Assembly (NCBI GenBank): GCA_030867875.1
Contig: JAOWCC010000019.1
Span: 77,528,861-77,592,860, forward strand
Direction of reading: 5' to 3'
Source of the DNA: Actinernus sp. WN-2022
Taxonomy: Eukaryota > Cnidaria > Anthozoa > Actiniaria > Actinernidae
Length of the DNA stretch: 64,000 nt
The notes under the pieces are model-generated. The model saw only the letters and a program-made list of their open reading frames with translations, ran no database searches and was not told the origin of the DNA. Position numbers and translations under genes: made by a program. Shown in pieces: positions 34,901 through 47,700 of this stretch. The number at the start of each line of letters is the position of its first letter. The first letter of the stretch is position 1.

Positions 34901-37900
34901 AATGACTGACAAGAAATACAGGTAACGCTAACTGGTTGCTACTAACAAGAAATACAGGTAATGCTAACCCGTTGCTACTAACAAGAAATACAGGTAACGC
35001 TAACTGGTTGCCTACCTCATCTTTACTTTGAGCTTCGGCTAAAGAGATGACAACAAATGCAGTCAGAGGAACGGCCCCTTTCAGACCTCCCTACAGAAGA
35101 AAATATACCAGATTTGTTTCAGATAACTCTCATTATTATGCATTTTAATATCTCGATTCTGATTGGCTGAGAACGCAGAGCTAATTCTCAGCGATAGCTG
35201 GGTGGCTACAGTAGTAAGTGCGCATTCGTACAATATTAGACGTAGGTCATGACGTCACGCTACTAGTATCTATAGGTGAACAAACTGTTTTCAGTCAGTC
35301 AGATTCGCCTCTCAAACAGAAACGATTCAGTTAGAAAATGCACAATAAAACAATCATTGGATTTGGTTCCACTCGAAATGTGTGTTTTCGGGCGAGAAAA
35401 TTCGTAGTCTATCGTCCGGTAAGTTACTTTGTTTTCGTGATAAATCTTCTCGTAAATTTGTTATTTATAGGATAATATGGTTATTTCATGGTTTTCTATG
35501 GAATACAGGCGAAAATTGCACTCGAAATTCATATTATTTTGGTATACCGAATAATACAAATTTCTCGTGAAATATTCACCGGTATTCCATAGAAAACCAT
35601 GAAATAACCATTAATTATTATACGCTTACTAATAATCCACCAATCAAATGTGTATTTTAGGGTCACGTGCAAGCCCAATATTTTACCATGTAGAACAGCT
35701 ACATATTGGACAGCTTGCACGAGCTGTTCACGCTGTTGTGTTTATTGATTTGCCATCCTGAGCAAATCATGAATCCAATAATTGCTTATTGTCATGGTGT
35801 CGCGATAGGGCATCGAACCTGGTCCACAGAGGTGAGAGGCGAGACCACTGCGCCACCCCGGCTCCCCTCTATTGCTATCTATATTCTGTTAACCATACAT
35901 TTGTATGTATACACAACATTACCTTTAGCGATGCGCTGTGTATTGCGCCTACCACAGGAAAGGAGCCATCGACGTTCTGTTTCCGAGCCATCCACTTCGC
36001 ACTGAGCGCCAGTGACTTCGGATCCACATAGATGTACTTACGCGCCTGCGCGAAGGACTTCACCACAAATGCTGTCAACCTACACAAAATGAACGACGGG
36101 CACAGTTTAGACAACGAGAACCAACCATACTGCAGAACGAAAACAAAGCATTCCAACTTTCGGTTATTTGAGCCAATCAGTGTTGAGTACAAGACAATTA
36201 TATAATTAGCTATTTCGTAAACTACAAAAGGACTGGGTGTGGAAATTTAAACGAATTCAGAACTAATTGAATTTTTTTTTTATGAACTTCACCACAAGAA
36301 AGACCACATGTAAATTATTATGTTTACTGAGTTTGAAGATATTTGAGTAAGTAAGAACTGAATAGGAAGTGTTTGAAAATTCGGGAGGACAGCGCCCCCA
36401 CACCATACTGAACTCTCTTATTTTTGTGGTTTTTAAATGCTTGCTATTCAGTTCTTATTTACTCAAACATCTTAAAACTCGTTAAACCTTTCGTGTGGTT
36501 GGGTTCATTTAAAAATAAAGTACAATTAGTTAGGAATTTTATTAAATTCGATTAAATTTACACACTCAGTCCCAGTCCTTCTCCAGTTTGCGAAAGGGCT
36601 AATAGCAACCTCGTTCCCAGGGGTCTTTACGCGCCTAATCAAAGATGGCGTCGAAAGTACCCCTGGTACAGGCTGGTTGGATTCGGCCACTGATTGGCTA
36701 GACGTTTCGCGCGCGCTGATTGGAGAATTTCGAATAGCGCGTGCATTTTTGATTTGAAAAATAAACTGGTGATGTCGTCTTTCGCATTGCGCGTTCAAAA
36801 TTCGTTGAAAACAACTACAAATTCATCAGAACTTAGCGTTTTTGCCTTTTATAATACTCACTTCGCAACTGGGTACAAGTAGAATAATGTACGGTATGGT
36901 GATGGACATGGCACTCATACGAAATCTGCTCTAGTTCCGAAGTTGAAGTAATTTGAATGAAGAAATTTGCATGTTTTTTTATGCTAAGATGATTTGTCTT
37001 CGCTATGCAATGTGATTCGTTCTCGCTGTCTAAGTTATAGTAGTCGTACATTAAGTCATTGTAGAAAAAACAAACTAATGAAAACATTTTATCCTCCTTG
37101 TAAACCGGGCTCCTGTTGTAAACATATTACTAGTACTACATTAAATACAGAAGCATCACGACCATTTTCATGTTGTTGATGTAAATGCCCAACCTTGCTC
37201 GAGATAATGATGGAATATATATAGTGTCAGTTTGATTATCATTTCAGTGCAGTGACCTTGGTGATACACAGGGAACCCAAGCGAGCTCTCTACTTAGAAT
37301 AATAAATGACATCATACTTGCGCACGCGCACCTTGATTATGGGTCGTGAGGTCAGTGACAATATGTACAACAAACCATCATTATTATAACTATCGTACCA
37401 CATGCTTCCCACGCCGTCTCGCTCACCAAACGCACTGTACGAGCCGTCACTGTGACGATAAGTCTGCTCACGCTGATAACCTGAGAACAAGAAAAAGTAA
37501 CTAGTTATACATTACACGCAGACGTTTCCCGACCAGGATTTGCTTCGCGCCGGTCCGTTAGGCAATTATTTGAGAGGATTTCATACGGACGTGCCGTATA
37601 CTGTTGTCCCAGTCATAGCCTTACCATAACCGTACTGTAACCGTGTCGTATCGTAACTCTGTAATTTGATTGGATTAGAAAGACAAGAACAATAGGAAAA
37701 CCATTTCAATGTCACAGCATGCCGTAAAGTAACCGTGCCGTAAGTGATTGGCGTAACTTGCATCACATGGCATCATACTAGCGCGCGGCCAGCACGCACA
37801 GCTCGACTATAGATCTATTCCACGCGGCGGCCATCTTGGAATAAACCTATTGTTAATGCTGACCCAGCCTCGGTTAAACACGTTTGAGAACGAGGCTGGG

Positions 37901-40900
37901 TAAGCATTAACAATAGGTTTACTCCAAGATGGCCGCCGCGTGGGATAGGTAATGACCACAAAATCCAATCAGAGCACTGAAAATTTCTGGAGTGACCAAT
38001 CAGACACCATGTACCATTACACCACATTTCAACCGGCATACGGAAACATAGAAAACCCAAACGTACTCGCGGGAAGCCGAAATGAACTCAATCACAAGCC
38101 TCGCAAAGTTTGGCTCTTTACACCGGGTCGTGAGGCAACAAGTAACAATTACAGTGCGACTGCTAACCACACTGCAGAACGAATACAAAGCATTTCAACT
38201 TACAAATCCTTATAGCATATCCACGCAATTTCCTTGCATCAAGACTTCTACTTCAGAACTAGTAGTCCACCATATTTGCCTTTTACCGCATCGAAACTCG
38301 GGCAAGTTGAATGCTATTGTCTTCTACGCGATACTGATTGGCTCAAGTAACCGTAATGCGATTGGTTCTCGTTGTCTAAGTGGCCCTGTGATTGGTTCTC
38401 GTTGTCTAAGTGGCCCTGTGATTGGTTCTCGTTGTCTAAGTGGCCCTGTGATTGGTTCTAGTTGTCTAAGTGGCCCTGTGATTGGTTCTCGTTGTCTAAG
38501 TGGCCCTGTGATTGGTTCTGGTTGTCTAAGTGGCCCTGTGATTGGTTCTGGTTGTCTAAGTGGCCCTGTGATTGGTTCTGGTTGTCTAAGTGGCCCTGTG
38601 ATTGGTTCTCGTTGTCTAAGTGGCCCTGTGATTGGTTCTTGTTGTCTAAGTGGCCCTGTGATTGGTTCTCGTTGTCTAAGTGGCCCTGTGATTGGTTCTC
38701 GTTGTCTAAGTGGCCCTGTGATTGGTTCTCGCTGTCTAAGTGGCCCTGTGATTGGTTCTAGTTGTCTAAGTGGCCCTGTGATTGGTTCTCGTTGTCTAAG
38801 TGGCCCTGTGATTGGTTCTCGTTGTCTAAGTGGCCCTGTGATTGGTTCTCGTTGTCTAAGTGGCCCTGTGATTGGTTCTGGTTGTCTAAGTGGCCCTGTG
38901 ATTGGTTCTGGTTGTCTAAGTGGCCCTGTGATTGGTTCTGGTTGTCTAAGTGGCCCTGTGATTGGTTCTCGTTGTCTAAGTGGCCCTGTGATTGGTTCTC
39001 GTTGTCTAAGTGGCCCTGTGATTGGTTCTCGTTGTCTAAGTGGCCCTGTGATTGGTTCTGGTTGTCTAAGTGGCCCTGTGATTGGTTCTGGTTGTCTAAG
39101 TGGCCCTGTGATTGGTTCTGGTTGTCTAAGTGGCCCTGTGATTGGTTCTCGTTGTCTAAGTGGCCCTGTGATTGGTTCTCGTTGTCTAAGTGGCCCTGTG
39201 ATTGGTTCTCGTTGTCTAAGTGGCCCTGTGATTGGTTCTCGTTGTCTAAGTGGCCCTGTGATTGGTTCTGGTTGTCTAAGTGGCCCTGTGATTGGTTCTG
39301 GTTGTCTAAGTGGCCCTGTGATTGGTTCTCGTTGTCTAAGTGGCCCTGTGATTGGTTCTCGTTGTCTAAGTGGCCCTGTGATTGGTTCTGGTTGTCTAAG
39401 TGGCCCTGTGATTGGTTCTCGTTGTCTAAGTGGCCCTGTTGTCTAAGTAACCCTGTGATTGGTTCTCGTTGTCTAAGTGGTCCTGTGATTGGTTCTCGTT
39501 GTCTAAGTGGCCCTGTGATTGGTTCTCGTTGTATTAGTGGCCCCAGTTTCAGTAGTCGCACTGTAAAAAATGTCACAAGACTCCAGGAAAAATAAGAAGT
39601 GTGTGTCTTACGGTGTCCTGTTACCTTTGATCATGTAAGTTTCCGCCTTGTTCTTTATCGCCGTCGTCATCTGCTTGACGGCCGTCAGATATTTGAGGAT
39701 GAAAATGTTGGGTGCGAAGTTGACCATGTTTTGTTCGCCGCACCCGTAAGGCATGCGAATGAGATTATCCAGATTACTGAAGGACGAGCCCAGGATGTCA
39801 CCTGAGTACACACACAGAAAAAAAGACAAACGGAAATAAACCCACACAGAAATAAAGACAAACGGAAATAAACCCACAAAGAAAAAAAAAAACGGGAATA
39901 AACCCACACAGAAATAAAGACAAACGGAAATAAACCCACACACAAATAAAGACAAACGGAAATAAACCCATACACAAATAAAGACAAACGGAAATAAACC
40001 CACACAAATAAAGACAAACGGAAATAAACCCACACACAAGTAAAGAAATAAAGTTCAATTGCGGGGAAACCCACAGAGAAATAAAGACAAACGGAAATAA
40101 ACCCACACACAAGTAAAGAAATAAAGTTCAATTGCGGGGAAACCCACAGAGAAATAAAGACAAACGGAAATAAACCCACACACAAGTAAAGAAATAAAGT
40201 TCAATTGCGGGGAAACCCACAGAGAAATAAAGACAAACGGAAATAAACCCACACACAAGTAAAGAAATAAAGTTCAATTGCGGGGAAACCCACAGAGAAA
40301 TAAAGACAAACGGAAATAAACCCACACACAAGTAAAGAAATAAAGTTCAATTGCGGGGAAACCCACAGAGAAATAAAGACAAACGGAAATAAACCCATAC
40401 ACAAATAAAGACAAACGGAAATAAACCCACACAAATAAAGAGAAACGGAAATAAACCCACACACAAGTAAAGAAATAAAGTTCAATTGCGGGGAAACCCA
40501 CAGAGAAATAAAGACAAACGGAAATAAACCCACACACAAGTAAAGAAATAAAGTTCAATTGCGGGGAAACCCACAGAGAAATAAAGACAAACGGAAATAA
40601 ACCCATACACAAATAAAGACAAACGGAAATAAACCCACACAAATAAAGAGAAACGGAAATAAACCCACACAAATAAAGAGAAACGGAAATAAACCCACAC
40701 ACAAGTAAAGAAATAAAGTTCAATTGCTGGGAAACCCACACAGAAATAAAGACAAACGGAAATAATCCCACACAATTAAAGACAAACGGAAATAGAACCA
40801 CACACAAGTAAAGAAATAAAGTTCAATTGCGGGGAAACAACTGATCTTTGGATCACATATCTGGACTTTCCTCACATACGATTTTGGTCAAAATTAAATT

Positions 40901-43900
40901 TTAACTTCAAAAGTTAGAAATTAAAATATATTACTTTGTTAGTTTTCTATTGAATTTGCGAGTATCAGCTAATGAAATTGCGAGAGAGAAGAATAGAAAA
41001 TTAACATATTTTACATTCCTTTGTCGTTCATGCTATCGCTCTTAGCCAGAGCATTACAAGGACCCGCATTACAAAAGGAAAGACCCTCCCCCTTCTCGCC
41101 CTCTTGGATTCTAAATATGAATTTCAAATTCATAACAGTCAAGCAAGTAAGCTAGTCTTCTCCTGTTAGAACACTAGATTGCTGGAGCTAAAATTAAAAT
41201 AAGTCAAGAAAAAGTAAACAGCAGAAAGCTAGTTGCTCAGTTATGCCTGTCAATAGCGTTTTAGAACCGTTTACAAACTCTTTGGAGTATTTTAGACATT
41301 GAAGATTTAGATTTGAATTTCGCGCGATACCAAATGCCAGAGATCACTCAAGCGGAGTATCACATGTTGCCGCAGGGCTTTGAACAGAGATGTTCACTTG
41401 ACAAAGGCTGATTGGTGTTTCAACCTGGTTGAAGCCCTTTGATAGTGCGGGTCATTGTTTTAAACTCAAGAGTTAGTTATGTCCATTTCAATAAAGAGAC
41501 AAAGAAACTATAACTATAAATATTAAATATATATTTTTTAGATATATTTCTGATCGCGTGTTTGCACATCAGATACATTTTTCAGATGTCCCTTGGGTCA
41601 GGCCAACTGAAAAAAAAAATTAAAACAGGAAGTTCCGATATAAAAGGGTGAGCCCCTCGTCTTTTCACGCATGGCGATCTCGAAATTTGACATTCAAATT
41701 ACAGAGCAGCGAGAAACGAAGGCGAGTGATCAGTAGGGAGCACTCAAGCAGCACGGAGATGACTGAGTGACAACTGAAGGTGTCACTGGATTGGGCCCTT
41801 TTATACCGGAATTTCCTATTTAAGAGATAACTATATAGCTCACTAGATGAACGGCAGAGTGATACATAGATAGATAGACAGACAGGCGGATAGTCAATAG
41901 AAAGATAGAGATAAATGGATGAATAATTAAAATGGAAATGTCAGCAAGTCAAGAAGTGTCTTACCTAAGACTGAGACTTTACCATGCGCTGATCCCTTGA
42001 CGGCTGACTTGGGCAGTGCGAGCTCCAGAGATCTGTCAAATGTCGTTGCTGAAAAAATAACCGTGCTCATTGAAGGATTCTGTAAAACTGTAACTGTTGT
42101 GGCTCTCACGCATTCTACGCTCTCAAGTTGAAATAGTTAACTTGAGCATTTAATTTATCCTAAATGCGTTTCAGTTTCTTTCTTTCTGTGATGTTGTACT
42201 TACTTGAGTTAAGGTCGATGAACAAACTGTACGAGTATTCTTGTGGTACACCCTCGGGCTGTGGGAAAACAGGAAAAAAAAACAGTCACTCGCATTGAAT
42301 TTGATTTTTTCCTCCTTCGTGGATTTAAAGGTGCACTGGCTATCAACCCCAAAAAAACTTGTTCAGATTAGCAGATTATGCTTTCCAGGTGAACTGGAGA
42401 AAATTGGAGACAATTTTGAGAAAGGATGACAAAGATTCGAGTGGATGAAAAATACTGCTTCAGAGCAACCGGATGGCGATATACAGTCTTACCTCGACTA
42501 TGAGATTCCTCCTTACAGCGTCAGCTGCCACTACTGACTGTGCCTGGACCACAATAGGAATATTACCGAGGGTCTTAGGGATGACTGGAAAAGCAACAGC
42601 TTTGCCCTCGTTAGCTGGTACGGTCACGACGACTTTAATATCTTTCGGTTCTTCCTCATCCATCTTACCTCGTACGGTAAGTTCATTTATTACTTTCCAA
42701 TCGTCTGATTCTTTCAGAGTAATGGTCACCTAAGAAAAACAAGAAACAAAAGCCGTTTGCTTTTAAAAGAATTGTGGAAAAAAATCCTATTTACTCTCAG
42801 GGATGACGCTGCAGAATTTGAAAACGTCGAAAGGATAGGAAACACTTAATTGACTGGTCCCGAGGGAAACAGCGTGTTTTGTTTCCCGAAATTTCGGTGT
42901 TCCCAATATCTCGATGTTTCCCGAGATAATGCCGAGGGAAATATCGAGATTCGAGGGTAACAAACTCACTGGTTTTCCGAGAGTCCAGTAATTAAGTGAT
43001 TTGTTATTTAGCCTAAAGGTAAGGACACACGATGCAACACTGCGCGCAATATTGCCAGCAATTGTTGTTCACACGGTGCAATTTGTTGCGCGCAATATTG
43101 CCAGCAATTGTTGTTCACACGGTGCAATTTGTTGCACGCAATATTGCCAGCAATTGTTGTTCACACGGTGCAATTTGTTGCGCGCAGTATTGCCAGCAAT
43201 TGTTGTTCACACGGTGCAATTTGTTGCGCGCAATATTGCCAGCAATTGTTGTTCACACGGTGCAATTTGTTGCGCGCAACGTTGTCGAAGTAGAACTCGA
43301 TCCTACTTCTGCAATATTGCCGGCAGTTGGCGCAACGTTGCAGCGTGTATCCGTACCTTAAGAATTATAATCTATATTGTTGAGAGAAAAAAAGTAAACC
43401 AAACTTTTGAAAGCCAGGGCCGGGTTGTTCAAAGCCGGATTAGTGCTAATCCAGGGTTAATTTCCATGACAACCAATAGGTTCTGTGCAGAACTAATCCA
43501 GGATTAACACTAATCGGGCTTTGAACAACCCGGCCCTGGTAACCAAAACGCACGACATCACGCCACCTTCAGTCACGCTGTGATCACGTTCGTTAAATCT
43601 GGTGGGTCGCGCCAAGCGAAAAGACATATGACGTCATTTCGAGAAAAACGCGCAAAAAAAAAACCTTGAATTTAGTAGAGCGGAATGTGCACGATGCAAA
43701 TTACCGCTGGTATATTGAGTGTCTGCCGTTGTTCACTGACTTTTATCCGTTGAATATTTCGCGATACAACTGCAATGGAACCCTTCTTGGTAGATGGGAG
43801 GAGTGATGAGGAGACAGTTGAACTGACAGAGCTTCTTGGAAGATTTTAAAGTGACGATTGCTAATTTTTAATGCTGCAGACGGCGAGTCGGCACTTTGAG

Positions 43901-44660
43901 TCGGACTGTGAGAGGAAGTTATGGGAAAGTTTACGTGATCTATTAACTCGAAAACATAGTTTAATATTTCCCTCTACTAATATAAATTTGCAAGCTACAC
44001 AACAACTCCTGTAGAGATAAGATGGCGAGATCGCTATAAGTATTATATCTAGCTCATGTTTTCCCTTTTCAGGGGCGATCAAATGTCAACAAAATGAGAA
44101 CGGGTCGTTCGAGTAGCAACTTTTGAACACGGATTTTTGTTCCACTTTAGGAACTGAATTTTGGCAATCATTACTTCCTTATCTAAATCAGTTGTCCAAC
44201 TGTTCCAAACTTCCGTTAACTGAAAATCGGCAAAATCTGTCATAAGGTCGCTTTTCGCTTGGTGCGGCCCATATAACAACGACAGTTACTCGACACACAC
44301 ATGTACGAAGAAACCTCACAAACAGAGATAACAAATACTTTGAAATAAGTAGTTTGCAAGGGAACCAGTACGAATAATAAAATCTTAGGCATTCGGACTT
44401 TCAAGGGAAGCTACCCTTCATTTCAGTACTTTAACGAATCTTAAACTAAAACCTGTGCGACTGAAAGTCGTTGTATCTCGACACTATCCCATTAATAGTG
44501 TGATACACCTTTTGTAGGAAACAATCACGAGCTGATATAATAAGTAAGTAAGTAAGTAACTTTATTTAAGTGTCAAATGTATTTAGCTTTGCAACTAATT
44601 GGGGACACTAGTGCTACGATTTTACGTCCTTATCCGAGAAGGTCTAACCATTCGCAGTTG

Positions 44661-44700
<40 letters not shown>

Positions 44701-47700
44701 CCGGGGTTTGAACCCGCGACCTCCCGCCCAACAGACCGGAGCTTAACCACTGAGCTAACCGGGAGGCGGTACAATATGAATTGAGCTCGTGTCCACATGG
44801 GAAAGGCGTTGCCATGGGTGCTGGAGGGCAAGCAATCTTAAAAACGCTTTAGAAATATCAGCAATCGATTAGAGGTGGGAAATAACATTTACAAACAGGT
44901 TTGCTAATAACACTACCGATCTCGTACAAGTACCTTTAACTATATGAATTAAGATTTGTTTTACCACCCAGTACAACACGTAATTGAATTCATGCAAAAG
45001 GATCATTACATTATTCATTTGTGTTACTTATAATATGGCTAGTTAACTTGGTGAGCTATGATTGGTTTGCGGTCCATAACGTCCTGTGCGGACCGCCGGC
45101 AAGATGGAAACAGAACTGGTTTGAAATACCTTTGAGCCATAATTATAATAAACATCTTATTGAACTTGGCCGAGAAATTCAAAGCAAAGGTTTATGTCAA
45201 GCAAGACGAATCTGTATCAGATTTACAGATCACTTACATGCATTACAAATTGATTTCCTTTGTTTGAGTTTGATAATCATTATTAAACTCATTATTAATT
45301 CATGAAGCAAAAACAGAGGAAATCAATGAGCGATAAGTGATCTGTAAATCTGATACAGATTTCGTCCTGATCAGTTTAAATCACAGGCAACCCAAGCTCT
45401 AATTGTGTGTATTTGTCAGTATAAATCGCTAATAAACGACAAACGTATGTTTATTTCAGTTGATTTTAACCCATCAATAGTGGTAAAATTCGTGTTTTTG
45501 CCGTTTAGTAGTTCCCATACAAAGCCTATATATACTGATAAATACACACAATTAGAGCTTGGGTTGCCTGTGTTTACATAAACTTTTGCTTCGATTTTCT
45601 CAGCCACAACAGGTCGTATCACCAAAAATAACTGAAAACACGACTATACATCTAGACGTTTGATTACAGAAATATGGTACAGCACAGGGAGAATTGGCAA
45701 AAACAAATCAGGGAGGAGGGTGAAATGTCCAGAAAAACTAGAGAGGAGGAAGAATTTAGCATACAGGGAGGAGGGAGAAAATGGGATCTACATACATGCT
45801 CTAGAGAGAAATTTTATAACTCACTAGGGAGGAGGGAGAAATGTCGGAAAAAAATAGGAAGGAGTGAGATTTCACTACCCGTTCCTCTCCACTCTATACA
45901 ACTAGACGTCTGATAAGCCACACACACAATTCGTGTCCGTGCTTGATAAACCACGGCTATTCATTCTGTGTCTATTACTTAAATACTGAACAAGTGATTT
46001 TACCTCCTGTGGTTCTTCGAGATAGTTGAAGACGAGCGCTTTTATGGCGACTTCCTCTCCACGAGTTACCGAGTACGGCAAATCAAGAGTGATAAAAAAT
46101 GGCTGGAACACACGCAGCTATTAAAATGACAAATAAAGAGAGACGTCAGTAGAAAAGACAACGAAATGAGCTGCTATTTTACAGTTAGAGGAGATACTGC
46201 TCCACGTGTTTCACAATGTCATCTTCCCCATAGGGAATGAACGGCTGATTACGTATGGAAAAGGGGTCGGGAATGTGGAGAATGAAGGGGAAAGGAAAGG
46301 AAGGAAAATGAAAGAAAAACGAAACTCTGATATAGGTACCATATTTGATTAAATTATTTTTAGTTTACATTTCTTTAACTGTGCAACTACTATAACCGGG
46401 GCCACTTAGACACTGAGAACCAATCACATTACAGAATAAAAACAAAGCATTTCAACGAGAACCAATCACATTACAGAATGAAAACAAAGCATTCCAACGA
46501 GAACCAATCACATTACAGAATGAAAACAAAGCATTCCAACGAGAACCAATCACATTACAGAATGAAAACGAAGCATTCCAACGAGAACCAATCACATTAC
46601 AGAATGAAAACAAAGCATTCCAACGAGAACCAATCACATTACAGAATGAAAACAAAGCATTCCAACGAGAACCAATCACATTACAGAATGAAAACAAAGC
46701 ATTCCAACGAGAACCAATCACATTACAGAATGAAAACAAAGCATTCCAACGAGAACCAATCACATTACAGAATGAAAACAAAGCATTCCAACGAGAACCA
46801 ATCACATTACAGAATGAAAACAAAGCATTCCAACGAGAACCAATCACATTACAGAATGAAAACAAAGCATTCCAACGAGAGCCAATCACATTACAGAATG
46901 AAAACAAAGCATTCCAACAAGAACGAATCACATTACAGAATGAAAACAAAGCATTCCAACTTACGGTTACTTGAGCCAATCAGTGTCGAGTACAAGACAA
47001 TAGCATTTCAACTTGCTCGAGCTTCGATCAGCTTAAAGGCAAATTTGGTGGAGTAATTTTGAAGTCGAAGTCTTTTGAATGAAGAAAATCGCGTGGATAT
47101 GTTAGTAATAGTAAGTTGGAATGCTTTATAAGTGCCCTCCCTCGATGCTTGACTACGCAATATTTCCCTTGAAGACTACGTTTACACACAGTTCGTTTGT
47201 CATGTTTTGCATATTTGCATTGCTTTTAACCATCCCTATGTGCACGAGGTTCGTGAGGTCATGTGACAATTGCTGAAAATAACTGTATCCAGCCCGGAGT
47301 GCGAATACAAAGACCTCTCGCCGTGACACAAATAAACAATGAGCTGTATATAAGGAAATACTAAGGTGAATAAAGTTCTAGTCAGAATAATACTGATACA
47401 GATATTCCACATTGTTTTTCTATGCAGTGGGCATTCTAGGCTGTGCCCTTGCGGTATTAACGCAAAAAGATCCACAAAGCCGCATTCCCAGAGAAGACGT
47501 GCGTTCGTGGACCGCAAGAAAATGAGAAAAAACGCAAAATAACAATCAAATAGCGTCCACGAATTGTGAAAATATTTTCTCGCTAAGAATTCGTCTCAAA
47601 TTTCCTCTTAACAATTGACCTGTCTTGTCGGTGTGTAAAAAAAATTATGCGGAAAGTTTTGTTTCTCGTTTTCTTCATTGTTCAGTTCAGGGCATTCGTG

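Noticed and set aside
36833..37087. [12 protein letters not shown] sequence resembling the VYDYY block of the receptor-binding domain
   Set aside because: It lies in the intron between the exons at 37399 and 35923, out of order and without splice signals. The wording comes from a dispersed repeat.
38082..39446. Open frame of 454 codons on the plus strand and long frames on the other frames and strand
   Set aside because: It is produced by the 30-bp tandem repeat, whose length is a multiple of three; every frame stays open and the translation is a simple peptide repeat in an intron.
39608..40807. Overlapping minus-strand frames with repeated hydrophobic peptides
   Set aside because: They arise from the intronic minisatellite next to the thioester exon. 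Only 39625-39801 is coding.
43001..43507. 168-codon cysteine-rich frame
   Set aside because: It spans a MITE, its 46-bp internal repeat and part of another palindromic MITE. Cysteines come from the repeated GCAATTGTTG words.
46452..47056. Repeat proteins of 175-192 codons on both strands
   Set aside because: A 41-bp minisatellite stays open by chance of composition; no start context, splice signal or domain.
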